NCBI GenBank assembly: GCA_003551005.1
Contig: PULR01000056.1
Span: 1-56,998, forward strand
Length of the DNA: 56,998 nt
Direction of reading: 5' to 3'
Source: Mollicutes bacterium
Lineage (GTDB): Bacteria > Bacillota_I > Bacilli_A > Izemoplasmatales > Izemoplasmataceae
In this document: positions 7,215-15,905 of the stretch, piece after piece
Numbering within the stretch: the first letter of the stretch is position 1
Layout: every line of letters begins with the position of its first letter
Translations under genes and position numbers: made by a program
Notes under the pieces: generated by a model
What the model was told of the DNA's origin: nothing
The model's database searches: none
The model's input: the letters and a program-made list of their open reading frames with translations, nothing else

Positions 7215-8513
7215 TCACCTTACCTGCCTTTTGCCTTCTCTGCAGTAATCCGTCACGTGTATTTTCGATGTGCAGACGTATGCACACAATCCGCATTCAA
7301 TGCAGCGGTCCGCCTCGAGCTGCTGCAGGGCCTTCTTGTCACCGCGCTTGACGGCGTTCATGATCGAGACGGGCTGGATGTCCACCGGGCAGCTGTAGAT
7401 ACAGGAGCCGCAACGGACGCAGGGCTCCTCGACGTGCTCTTCATCCTCAATCACCAGGATGGAGACGGTCGTGGGCACGACGGCGACATCGACATCCGGA
7501 GCCGCAACACCCATCATCGGGCCGCCGAGGACCACGTTGCCCTGCTCGACATCCTCGCGGAAACCTCCCGCAAGGTCGATCAGCTCCCTGACGGAGGTCC
7601 CCACACGCACACGAACAAGAAGCGGGTTCTTGAGGGCGTCCCCGTTCACCGTGACGAACCGCTTGAGAATGGGGCGGTTGTACTTGACGGCTTCATAGAT
7701 GTGTGCGCATGTAGAGGCGTTGAACCCGAGAATGCCGTATTCCATCGGCAGCGTCCCGACCGGGACCTTGGTGCCGACAGCGGCTTCAAAGGTTGCATTC
7801 TCCCAGCCCTGGGGATAATAATCCGCGACCTTGGCGAGCTGCATGTTCATCCCCTCGAAGCGCCCGAGCTCCTTCTCGACGGCTTCGACGAGGGCGCCTT
7901 TCGTGCTCTTGACGGCTACGACGCCACGCTCGGCGCCGACGGCACGCATGATGTAGCTCAACCCCCGCAGCATCTCCTCTGCTTGTTCCTTAATCAGGTA
8001 ATAGTCACTCTGCAGATAGGGTTCACACTCGACGCCGTTGACGACGACGGTGTGGATATCATGCCCGCTCGTCATCTTGATGTAGCTGGGGAATCCGCTG
8101 CCACCAAGACCGACGATGGCGTTGTCCTTGACAATTTCAACGAACTCATCCTTCGAAAGTGCGGATATTTCCTCTTCGGTGCGTTCACGCATCCCTTCGG
8201 CGGGAGTGTCCTGATAATCGTTACGCACTTTGAGGAACGGGCGTTTCTCGCCTTGCTCGTCCGTCATCTCGACGGTATCCACGACGGTGCCGCTCACCGT
8301 GGAGAGGATGGGCTGTTCGAAGAACTTGCCCCTGCGCATTCCGAGGCGTTGAGCGAGCGCGACGTCGTCGCCTTCCTCAACCTCGAGCTCATATTCGGCG
8401 CAGCGGCCGGTCCTAAGCGGCAGGAACACATATTCGGGGTCGACAAACCGCTGCGCAGGCAGCGCTCTATCGATCTGTTTATAATCATTGATCCGCTTAG
8501 TTCTACCAATCAT
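7215..8513 (-). CDS. rnfC: RnfC, NADH/flavin- and Fe-S-binding subunit of the Rnf complex
   Basis: Peripheral cytoplasmic subunit where NAD+ is thought to be reduced; 432 residues, normal for the family. Visible are the flavin/NADH-binding GLGGSGFPSYIK, the NGVECEPYLQSD motif, and two [4Fe-4S] motifs, CVRCGSCIYSCP and CIECGLCAYVCTSK, near the C-terminus. Start taken as ATG 8513, six to seven bases after AAGGGTG; a GTG at 8522 is inside that site. It begins 12 bases after the pgcA stop, so it probably shares the pgcA transcript. Because RnfB here is so short, this subunit may carry most of the soluble electron-transfer chain. Confidence 0.96.
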   Translation of the reverse strand: MIGRTKRINDYKQIDRALPAQRFVDPEYVFLPLRTGRCAEYELEVEEGDDVALAQRLGMRRGKFFEQPILSTVSGTVVDTVEMTDEQGEKRPFLKVRNDYQDTPAEGMRERTEEEISALSKDEFVEIVKDNAIVGLGGSGFPSYIKMTSGHDIHTVVVNGVECEPYLQSDYYLIKEQAEEMLRGLSYIMRAVGAERGVVAVKSTKGALVEAVEKELGRFEGMNMQLAKVADYYPQGWENATFEAAVGTKVPVGTLPMEYGILGFNASTCAHIYEAVKYNRPILKRFVTVNGDALKNPLLVRVRVGTSVRELIDLAGGFREDVEQGNVVLGGPMMGVAAPDVDVAVVPTTVSILVIEDEEHVEEPCVRCGSCIYSCPVDIQPVSIMNAVKRGDKKALQQLEADRCIECGLCAYVCTSKIHVTDYCREGKRQVR

Positions 8514-8525
8514 GCTATGCACCCT

Positions 8526-10232
8526 TCACTGTTTTGGTTTGTGCGGTTCCACGCGTTTTATGATTTCCGATTCCATGTTTTCAAGCGCCCGGTCGGCGGC
8601 ATCTATGGAATCAGCTTTGACATTCAGATAAATCTTGAGCTTGGGCTCGGTTCCGCTAGGACGGAGCACGAACCAGCAATCGTCGGTGTAGATATATTTG
8701 AGGACGTTCGAGACCGGATAATCAAGCGGGCGTTCCTCTTCGTTCTCGATGCGGACGCCTTCGCGGTAATCCTCCTGCACGAGCAGGTCACGTCCGATCA
8801 ACGTACGAGGCGGCTGCTTCCGGAAGTCGGCGAGGATATTCTCGATGGCTTCCTTGCCTTCGCGCCCTTTGAGGACAACGTTGATCAGCTTATCACGGAA
8901 TGCGCCGTAGGTCTGATACAGCTTATCAAGATAATCCACCATCGTCCTGCCCTCGCGCTTGAGCGCATCGGCAAGTTCAGCTGCGAGCAGTGCCGCCTGG
9001 ATGCTGTCCTTGTCGCGGACGATGTCACGGAGGACGTAGCCGTAGCTTTCCTCATACCCCATGATGAACGTCTGGTCCGCATCTTCTATCTGGCGCATCT
9101 GTTCACCGATGAACTTGAAGCCGGTCAGCGTTGAAATAACTTCCATGCCATAGCTGCGGGCGATGGTAGCACCGAACTCACTGGTCACGACCGTGTTGTA
9201 GACACCCCCCGCTTCGGGGAGGATGCCACGCTCCTTACGTCGGGAAAGGATGTAGTCAATGAACAGTGCGCCGGTCTGATTGCCGCTTAGGAACTCGTAT
9301 CGTCCTTCGTGTCTCGCCATGACCGCCAGGCGGTCGCCATCCGGGTCCGTGGCGATGAGCAGGTCCGCGCCGATTTTCTCGCCGAGCTGCTTGGCCAAAG
9401 CGAAGGCGGAAGGATTCTCGGGATTCGGAGAATCCACCGTCGAGAAATCCGGGTCCGGTTCCATCTGTCCATCCACCGTGTGGACCTCGAAACCGTTCTC
9501 TTCAAGCGCACGACGGCCGATTTCACCGGCGGCGCCGTGCAAGGGTGTGAAGACGACCTTGAGTTGTTTCTTGGCATCCTTTGCGAACTGTACATCGGAC
9601 ACGGCATCAAGATAGGCATCATCCATCTCACGGCCCAGCTCGTTTAGCAAGCCCTCTTCCCGCGCATCCTCGAGCGGCTTGGTGTCGATGGATAAATAAT
9701 CTTCAACGCTTTCGACCTGGTCGATAACCTGATCGGCCAGGGAAGGGACGAGCTGACAGCCATGCTCATCATACATCTTGACGCCGTTGTATTCCGGCGG
9801 GTTGTGGGAAGCGGTGACCATGATGCCGCCGGCTGCGTTGAGCTTGCGGACGGCGTAGGAGAGCATCGGCGTGATGCGAAGCTCCTCGAAGGCGTGCACG
9901 ACGAATCCGAGGGCGGTGAGGACGCCGATGGCGGCTTCGGTGAAGGCCTTGCTACCTCTGCGGTTGTCATGTGCGATGGCCACGCCCCGCCTAGTGGCGT
10001 CGGAATGGCGCTCGAGCAGGAACTGCGCGTAGCCATAGACAGCCTTGCGGACCGTATAGGTATTCAGCCGGCTGTTGCCAGGACCGACGATGCCACGCAT
10101 GCCGCCGGTGCCGAATGCCAGATCTTCCGCGAAGGCCTCCTCGATTTCCGCTTCATTCATGGATTTCAGCGTTTCCTTCGTCTCGGGGTCGATCGATGGA
10201 TGTTCAAGCCATTGTTTGTATCTGCTGTTCAT
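8526..10232 (-). CDS. pgcA: Phosphoglucomutase / phosphomannomutase (alpha-D-phosphohexomutase)
   Basis: Interconverts glucose-1-phosphate and glucose-6-phosphate (possibly mannose phosphates), linking glycogen and envelope-sugar synthesis to glycolysis. It has 568 residues, typical of the Bacillus PgcA group. It shows the metal/active-site segment GGIMVTASHNPPEYNGVKMY (phospho-Ser in TASHNP), the Mg loop ATDPDGDRLAV, sugar-binding GYEESYGY, and phosphate-binding LRPSGTEPKLKIY. Start chosen at ATG 10232 behind GAAAGGGGGGACACG; an in-frame codon 54 bases upstream lacks an RBS. It is the first gene of the unit that continues into rnf. A mutase heading an Rnf operon is unusual and may simply be chance adjacency. 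Confidence 0.96.
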   Translation of the reverse strand: MNSRYKQWLEHPSIDPETKETLKSMNEAEIEEAFAEDLAFGTGGMRGIVGPGNSRLNTYTVRKAVYGYAQFLLERHSDATRRGVAIAHDNRRGSKAFTEAAIGVLTALGFVVHAFEELRITPMLSYAVRKLNAAGGIMVTASHNPPEYNGVKMYDEHGCQLVPSLADQVIDQVESVEDYLSIDTKPLEDAREEGLLNELGREMDDAYLDAVSDVQFAKDAKKQLKVVFTPLHGAAGEIGRRALEENGFEVHTVDGQMEPDPDFSTVDSPNPENPSAFALAKQLGEKIGADLLIATDPDGDRLAVMARHEGRYEFLSGNQTGALFIDYILSRRKERGILPEAGGVYNTVVTSEFGATIARSYGMEVISTLTGFKFIGEQMRQIEDADQTFIMGYEESYGYVLRDIVRDKDSIQAALLAAELADALKREGRTMVDYLDKLYQTYGAFRDKLINVVLKGREGKEAIENILADFRKQPPRTLIGRDLLVQEDYREGVRIENEEERPLDYPVSNVLKYIYTDDCWFVLRPSGTEPKLKIYLNVKADSIDAADRALENMESEIIKRVEPHKPKQ

Positions 10233-10271
10233 CGTGTCCCCCCTTTCATCAACTCTTTCGTAAACAGTTGT

Positions 10272-10300
10272 ATTATAACTTATCATGCATGCTTTTTCAA
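10272..10300 (-). promoter_or_regulatory. Promoter of the pgcA-rnf operon
   Basis: Minus-strand TTGAAA (10300-10295), 17-bp spacer, TATAAT (10277-10272), 40 nt before the pgcA start. No other promoter of similar quality is evident between pgcA and rnfB. Confidence 0.8.
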
Positions 10301-10340
10301 CAGCCGCAGAAACAAAACCAGACCGCCTGGGCAGGCCCCG

Positions 10341-10379
10341 GAAAAGAAAAACGCACGCATCGGGGTCGCGATGTGTGCG
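10341..10379 (-). terminator. Terminator after the peroxiredoxin gene
   Basis: An imperfect 10-bp stem (10379-10352; one mismatch) is followed on the minus strand by TTTTTCTTTTC. It separates the peroxiredoxin gene from the pgcA promoter. Confidence 0.75.
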
Positions 10380-10409
10380 CCTGCTTGAAATATTTACAAT
10401 CTCTTCAGC

Positions 10410-11000
10410 TCATTCGTTCTCAGGGCCGACGAAGCCTTCCCCTTCCTTCCAGTTGCAGGGGACCATCTTGCCGGCAATCTCCTGTTGGAAGACTTCCAGC
10501 GTGCGCAGAACTTCATCCACATTGCGGCCGCCCTCGCCGTGGTTGACGTGCGCGGCCTTCAAGATGCCGTTGGGGGCGATGATGAATGTGCCTCGCCAGG
10601 CGACGCCCTTCTCATCATCCAGAATGCCATAGGCCTCACTCACATCGTGGGTGTTGTCGGAAGCATGGATGTGATTCAGACGCCCCAGGTTCCCACTCTC
10701 CTGCCAGGCGAGGTGACTGAAGACGGAGTCGGTCGAGGCGGCGACCAGTGTCGCGCCTTTCTCCGCGAATGCATCCTTCAATTCGTTGAAGCGTTGAATC
10801 TCCGTCGGGCAGACGAAGGTGAAATCCAGCGGATAGAAATAGAGCACGACCCATCTGCCCTCATCAAGCAGCGAATCAAGCGTGACGGTACCGAAACGTT
10901 CGGTCCCCTCTCCTTCAGGCAGGACAGCGTCCATTTCGAATTTCGGAGCCGGTTTGCCGACCTTCGCGCCGGTCACATAGAAATCGTTGTCATATTTCAT
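10410..11000 (-). CDS. Typical 2-Cys peroxiredoxin (AhpC/Prx1 family)
   Basis: Reduces hydrogen peroxide and organic peroxides. It has 196 residues with the peroxidatic motif PLDFTFVCPTE (C64) and the resolving Cys in VPCNW (C182), so the disulfide-linked dimer type. No AhpF-like reductase or thioredoxin gene is adjacent, so its electron donor is not shown. RBS GGAGGG lies before the ATG. It has its own promoter and terminator, so it is probably monocistronic. It would protect the oxygen-sensitive Fe-S enzymes encoded nearby. Confidence 0.96.
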   Translation of the reverse strand: MKYDNDFYVTGAKVGKPAPKFEMDAVLPEGEGTERFGTVTLDSLLDEGRWVVLYFYPLDFTFVCPTEIQRFNELKDAFAEKGATLVAASTDSVFSHLAWQESGNLGRLNHIHASDNTHDVSEAYGILDDEKGVAWRGTFIIAPNGILKAAHVNHGEGGRNVDEVLRTLEVFQQEIAGKMVPCNWKEGEGFVGPENE

Positions 11001-11014
11001 GCGTTCATCCCTCC

Positions 11015-11043
11015 ATCATAGGCTTTACTTTCAGGATAACCAA
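11015..11043 (-). promoter_or_regulatory. Promoter of the peroxiredoxin gene
   Basis: Minus-strand TTGGTT (11043-11038), 17-bp spacer, TATGAT (11020-11015). It lies between the glgP stop and the peroxiredoxin ATG. I see no terminator here, so glgP readthrough into this gene is possible. Confidence 0.6.
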
Positions 11044-11070
11044 GCGCTTGCGCGGTAGCAAACAGGATGC

Positions 11071-13464
11071 TCAGCTTTTCTTCGGCAGCTTCCAGATGTC
11101 CCGGACATAATCCTCGATGGTGCGGTCGGAAGTGAAATAGGCGCTGCGGGCGATGTTGGCGAGGCAGATGCTCGCGAAACGGCGGCGGTCCCGATAAAGA
11201 TCGTTGACTCTCTCATGCGCCTCCCGGTAGGATGGAAGGTCCTTGAGGACGAAGAAACCGTCCTCGCCGAGCAGGTTGTCCCGGAGTTCTGTGAACTCAT
11301 CGCGGGGCACTTTCGAGAAGAACCCGTTCGTCAGCATATCCACGGCGGTGCGGATCTCTCCGTCGGATTCATAGACCGCGCGGGGGTCGTACTCGCCGCT
11401 TTCCTTCAACGCGGTGACCTCCTCGCTGTCCATGCCGAAGATGACGATGTTGTCCTCGCCCGCCAGCTCAGCAATCTCGACGTTCGCCCCATCGAGCGTG
11501 CCGAGCGTGAGGGAGCCGTTCATCATGAACTTCATGTTGCCGGTGCCGCTCGCTTCCTTCGTCGCGGTCGAGATCTGCTCGCTCACATCGGCGGCGGGGA
11601 TAATCTGTTCGGCGTAGGTGACGTTGTAGTTCTCGACAAAGACAACCTTGAGGTAGTCCTTCGTCTGCGGGTCGTTGTTGATGTGCTGGCCGATGGTGTT
11701 GATCAGCTTGATGACTTTCTTTGCGTAGTGATAGGAAGCGGCCGCCTTCGCGCCGAAGATGAACGTATGCGGCACGTAGTTCCTGCGGAAATGCACATCG
11801 TTCTTCAGGCGGTTGTAGACGATGAGGATGTGGAGCGCATTCATGAGCTGTCTTTTGTATTCGTGCATGCGCTTGATCTGCACATCAAAGATGCTTTCGG
11901 GGTCGATTTTGACGCCCTGTTCGCGTTCAATGCGCTTGGCCAGCCGGTTCTTGTGCTCTTGCTTGATCTTCAGAAACCGCTCCTGCGTAGCGGCATCGTC
12001 GATGTAGTCCTCCAGCGCCTCGAAAGAGAGCGGCGTCTTATCATAATCGGGATCGATCCCGCGCATCAGCTCGTGAAGCTCTGGGTTCATGTGCTTGAAG
12101 AACCGACGGTGGGTGACGCCGTTGGTCTTGGCGTTGAACTTCTCGGGGAAGAGCGTGTAGAAGTCCTTCATCTCGAACCGCTTGAGGATATCGGTGTGCA
12201 GTTTGGCGACACCGTTGACGCTGAAGGAACCGACAATAGCGAGATGCGCCATGCGAACCTCGCCGTCATCGACAATGGCGAGCTCGCGGATCTTGCCGTG
12301 GTCATAGCCCGCTTCGCCGAGCCACTCGGTGTAGCGGCGGTTGATCTCCTCGATGATCTGAAACACCCTGGGCAGGGTCGGCTGAAGCAGACTGACCGGC
12401 CAGCGCTCGAGGGCTTCGGCGAGAATGGTGTGGTTGGTGTAGGCGCAGGTCTTCTGCGTCAGCCGCCACGCATCCTCCCACTCATAGCCGTAATCGTCGA
12501 TCAGCGCCCGCATCGTCTCGGGAATGATGAGGGCGGGATGGGTGTCGTTGATCTGGAAGACGTGCTTCTCGGGGAGGTCGGCGAGGGTCCCATGAGCCGA
12601 CAGGTGGTCGGCGAGGATTCTCCTTACACCGGCGGCGGAGAAGAAATACTGCTGCTTGATGCGCAGAATCTTCCCTTCCTCGGTGGTGTCGTCAGGATAG
12701 AGGAACCCGCTGATCTGGCGGATCTCTTCGTTGTACTCGAAAGGATGCACATCTTGCGGATAGACATCCGTAGCCTCGGCGTTCCAAAGGCGCAGCGTGT
12801 TGACGATTCCGTTCGTCTCACCGGGGATGGGGACGTCGTAGGGGACGGCGCGGATGATCTCTTCCGGATCGTGATGCGCCGTTTCGCCGTCAAAATCCAC
12901 GCTGCCGCCGAAAGGGATGTCGACGGCGGCCTGTTCGCGACGGATCTCCCAGGGATAGCCATCCTTCAGCCAGTCATCCGGTTTCTCGCGTTGATAGCCG
13001 TCCTTGAAGTACTGCTCGAAGAAGCCGTAGCTGTAGCGGATGCCGTTGCCGTGCCCGCGATAGCCAAGCGAGGCGATCGAATCCAGGAAACAGGCTGCCA
13101 GACGCCCCAGTCCGCCGTTTCCAAGCCCCGCATCGACTTCCTGATGCTCGATGGCCTCGAGGTCGAGGCCGAGTTCGTCGAAAGCCTCCTTCACGGTGTC
13201 GCGGATGCCGAGATTGTAGAGGTTGCTGGTAATGAGACGGCCCAGCAGGAACTCCATCGAGAAATAATGCAGTTCCTTGCGGGGATTCTCCTGTTGCGCT
13301 TGTTCGTTCTCGACCCAGAGCCCGCTCATGGCTTCAAAAGTCATCTCGGCCAGGGTCTTGTAGGCGTCCTTCTGCGAGGCGGCGTCGAAGGCCGTCGCAC
13401 GATGGCGTTCAAGCCGGTGCTTGAAATGTTTCTTGAATGTCGATTTGTCCTTGAAAAGATCCAT
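11071..13464 (-). CDS. glgP: Glycogen phosphorylase
   Basis: Phosphorolyses alpha-1,4-glucan to glucose-1-phosphate with pyridoxal phosphate. It has 797 residues from the ATG at 13464, usual for the GT35 family. It shows HYFSMEFLLGRLITSNLYNL, DAGLGNGGLGRLAACFLDS, and the PLP site EASGTGNMKFMMNGSLTLGT with the Schiff-base Lys near residue 645. It is the last gene of the glg unit, 44 bases after the glgA stop. The start is slightly uncertain: AGGAG is 11 bases from this ATG, while a GTG at 13476 sits directly on it. Confidence 0.96.
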   Translation of the reverse strand: MDLFKDKSTFKKHFKHRLERHRATAFDAASQKDAYKTLAEMTFEAMSGLWVENEQAQQENPRKELHYFSMEFLLGRLITSNLYNLGIRDTVKEAFDELGLDLEAIEHQEVDAGLGNGGLGRLAACFLDSIASLGYRGHGNGIRYSYGFFEQYFKDGYQREKPDDWLKDGYPWEIRREQAAVDIPFGGSVDFDGETAHHDPEEIIRAVPYDVPIPGETNGIVNTLRLWNAEATDVYPQDVHPFEYNEEIRQISGFLYPDDTTEEGKILRIKQQYFFSAAGVRRILADHLSAHGTLADLPEKHVFQINDTHPALIIPETMRALIDDYGYEWEDAWRLTQKTCAYTNHTILAEALERWPVSLLQPTLPRVFQIIEEINRRYTEWLGEAGYDHGKIRELAIVDDGEVRMAHLAIVGSFSVNGVAKLHTDILKRFEMKDFYTLFPEKFNAKTNGVTHRRFFKHMNPELHELMRGIDPDYDKTPLSFEALEDYIDDAATQERFLKIKQEHKNRLAKRIEREQGVKIDPESIFDVQIKRMHEYKRQLMNALHILIVYNRLKNDVHFRRNYVPHTFIFGAKAAASYHYAKKVIKLINTIGQHINNDPQTKDYLKVVFVENYNVTYAEQIIPAADVSEQISTATKEASGTGNMKFMMNGSLTLGTLDGANVEIAELAGEDNIVIFGMDSEEVTALKESGEYDPRAVYESDGEIRTAVDMLTNGFFSKVPRDEFTELRDNLLGEDGFFVLKDLPSYREAHERVNDLYRDRRRFASICLANIARSAYFTSDRTIEDYVRDIWKLPKKS

Positions 13465-13508
13465 AGTACTGCTCACTCCTGAGAAAGTATGGTTGTGTGC
13501 TGGATTTA

Positions 13509-15905
13509 TTAGACCATGCTCTGATAGATCTCAAGCATCTTCTGCGCCTGCTTCTCGAGGGAGAAATCCCGTCGCATCGCGCGACGCTGCATGCGCTCCC
13601 AGTCCTCGCGGCGCTCCTTGAAGACCCGATAGGCATCTTCAAGGCGGGCGAGGAGGTCGGCGGAATCGTAGTTGAAAAAGGTGAAGCCCGTCCCCTCCTT
13701 GGTGATGGGGTCGTAATCCTCGACGCTGTCGGCGAGACCGCCGGTCAAGCGCACGAGCGGCAGCGTCCCATACCGCATGGCGATCATCTGCGAGAGTCCG
13801 CAGGGCTCGACGCGAGAGGGCATCAGATAGCAATCCGAGCCGGCATAGATGTGGTTCGGCTGCGCGGAGTCGTAGCCGATGTTCAACCGCACCTGGCGCG
13901 GGTGGCTTTCCTTGAGGCCCTTGAGAGCATCGATGTGCTCCTGTTCACCAGTGCCGAGCAGCACGAACTGCGCATCGTCGTGTCGCTCGAGGAAATCCGA
14001 CATCGCGTCGATGAGGATGGGGAACCCCTTTTGCTCGGTGATCCGGCTGACCATGCCCACGATGAACCGGTCCACACCCAGCGGCAAGCGCATCAAGCGC
14101 TGCAGATAGAGCTTGTTCTCCGTTTTCGGCGAAAGGTCGCCGGGATGATAGGGGGCTAGGATGAGCGGGTCGTTGCTCGGACTGTGTTGCTTGGAGAGAC
14201 CGTTGAGGACCCCGTGGAAGTCTCGTTCCCGCTTGAGCAGCGGCTGGGTCAGATTCTTCCCGTAGTATTCGTACCGCAATTCGTCACGATAGGTCTCCGA
14301 GACCGTCGAGAGTTTCGTCGCGTTCTGGATGCCCTCTTCAAGAAAGTTGACGACGGGTTTGCCTGGATCCTGCGCGTAGGCTTCCGCGAGCGTATCAGGG
14401 GTGCAGATGCCCTGGTAGTCGATGTTGTGGATGGTCAGCAGTGTCGGCGGATGCTCCTCCCCTTCCAAAAGGGCGGGCAGGAGGCCCGTGTGCCAATCGT
14501 GCAGATGCAGCAGATCGAAAGGACCGATGGAACCGAGAACTTCCCGCACGGCGAAGTTGAAGAAGGCGAACCGTGTACAATCGTCCTCGTAGCCATAGAG
14601 CGCATCGCGCTCGAAGAACCCGAAATGCTCGATGAAATAGAAGCGGACCTTCTCGCGGAGGATGTTGTATAGACGAATCTTTCTCGTCTCGCCGGCGAAG
14701 GTGAACGTCAGGGTGTCAAGGTACCCGAATGTCTCCGCATGTTTTTCCTTCACCTGTTTGTAAAGGGGCAGGATGACCGACGTTTCAACCCCCTGCTTCG
14801 AGAGAGCCTTGGACAGACCATCGACCACGTCCGCCAGCCCTCCCGTCTTGGCGTACGGGTAGGCCTCGGCGGCCACCAGCAGAATGGAAAGACCGCTCTG
14901 GTCGGTGATGATTTGATTCTTCTCCGTGACATAAGGACTCTGCAGCGTGCCCTGCAGCACAGCATCCTGCTTGACCACGGTGTTCTTATCGAGGATGACG
15001 TGATCAAGCTGCGCCCCGGCTTCGACGAAGGCGTTGTTCATCAGGACGGAACGCCGGACGACCGCGTGCTCCTTGATGGTCACATCACGACCGATGACGC
15101 TATCGGAGATATCTCCCGAAAGCTGCGCCCCGGCCGCGACCATTACGTTGCTGAGACGGGCGTTCTTGAGGTAGCGGGCCGGCGGCGCCGTCTTCTCTTT
15201 CGAGATGATGGGCCGGTCCGGTTTGAAGATAGTCTGGCCGATCTCGAACTTCAGCATATCCAGATTGGCCCGCAGGAAAGCCGAAGGATTCCGTATCAGC
15301 TTGGTATATGCCTGGTGAACGATGGTGTTGACCTTCAATTTCGGTTCACGCCACACCAGATCGTTCATCGTCTTGTAGGGGATGACATCGTAATCCCTGA
15401 TATATCTCAGCAGCAACTCTTTCTGCGTGATGAAGGTCCTTAGACGACGGGTCTCGCTCATGATCTCGCTGATGTCCGCCTGCGAGTCGATGTGTTCCTG
15501 AAGCGCCGCCTCGAAGTCGATGTTCCACACAATCTGTGCGGTGGTGAGCAGCACATATTTCTGGGTGCTCCGCTTGAAATACTCGATGTGTTCGTGCATC
15601 CGCTGGAAGGTGAGCATCTCTCCCTGCGGCATCACGAGGTTCTTGGGCGGCAGGACGAAAAGGCCATCGCGACGGCGGTCTAGATTCCACCGCTTCCCGC
15701 TGCCCACGTGATCCTGCAGACTGCGGTAGTTCCCCGATGGGAAAAGAGCGACGGTGGTCACCCCGGAATTGAGCAGATTCGAAAGCGTGAAATCAATCAA
15801 ACGGAATTTCCCGGCAAAAGGCAGCGCGCTCGGCGTCCGATGCAGGGTCAGCTTCTCGAAGGATTCACGGCTCTGCGCGTCGACGACCGCGAAGAGATTA
15901 ATCAT
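13509..15905 (-). CDS. glgA: GlgD-GlgA fusion: ADP-glucose pyrophosphorylase-like domain joined to glycogen synthase
   Basis: The C-terminal part, from about residue 341, is a GT5 glycogen synthase: LLVAAEAYPYAKTGGLADVV with the ADP-glucose-binding KTGGL, then LHLHDWHTGLLPALLEG, GMVSRITEQKGFPIL and MPSRVEPCGLSQMIAMRYG. The first 335 residues are a GlgD-type pyrophosphorylase paralogue: PFAGKFRLIDFTLSNLLNSG, DHVGSGKRWNLDRRRDGLF, and a C-terminal left-handed beta-helix (SDSVIGRDVTIKEHAVVRRS). In the usual operon order glgB-C-D-A-P these are separate neighbours; here the frame is continuous. GlgD subunits are normally regulatory partners of GlgC. The gene overlaps the glgC stop by 8 bases. An alternative start lies two codons upstream. 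Confidence 0.93.
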   Translation of the reverse strand: MINLFAVVDAQSRESFEKLTLHRTPSALPFAGKFRLIDFTLSNLLNSGVTTVALFPSGNYRSLQDHVGSGKRWNLDRRRDGLFVLPPKNLVMPQGEMLTFQRMHEHIEYFKRSTQKYVLLTTAQIVWNIDFEAALQEHIDSQADISEIMSETRRLRTFITQKELLLRYIRDYDVIPYKTMNDLVWREPKLKVNTIVHQAYTKLIRNPSAFLRANLDMLKFEIGQTIFKPDRPIISKEKTAPPARYLKNARLSNVMVAAGAQLSGDISDSVIGRDVTIKEHAVVRRSVLMNNAFVEAGAQLDHVILDKNTVVKQDAVLQGTLQSPYVTEKNQIITDQSGLSILLVAAEAYPYAKTGGLADVVDGLSKALSKQGVETSVILPLYKQVKEKHAETFGYLDTLTFTFAGETRKIRLYNILREKVRFYFIEHFGFFERDALYGYEDDCTRFAFFNFAVREVLGSIGPFDLLHLHDWHTGLLPALLEGEEHPPTLLTIHNIDYQGICTPDTLAEAYAQDPGKPVVNFLEEGIQNATKLSTVSETYRDELRYEYYGKNLTQPLLKRERDFHGVLNGLSKQHSPSNDPLILAPYHPGDLSPKTENKLYLQRLMRLPLGVDRFIVGMVSRITEQKGFPILIDAMSDFLERHDDAQFVLLGTGEQEHIDALKGLKESHPRQVRLNIGYDSAQPNHIYAGSDCYLMPSRVEPCGLSQMIAMRYGTLPLVRLTGGLADSVEDYDPITKEGTGFTFFNYDSADLLARLEDAYRVFKERREDWERMQRRAMRRDFSLEKQAQKMLEIYQSMV

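Noticed and set aside
7101-9134. A 677-codon open frame on the plus strand
   Set aside because: It spans rnfC and parts of rnfD and pgcA in antisense. No start signals and no recognisable domain.
11215-13482. A 755-codon open frame on the plus strand
   Set aside because: Antisense to glgP over its whole length. The minus-strand protein has intact catalytic motifs.
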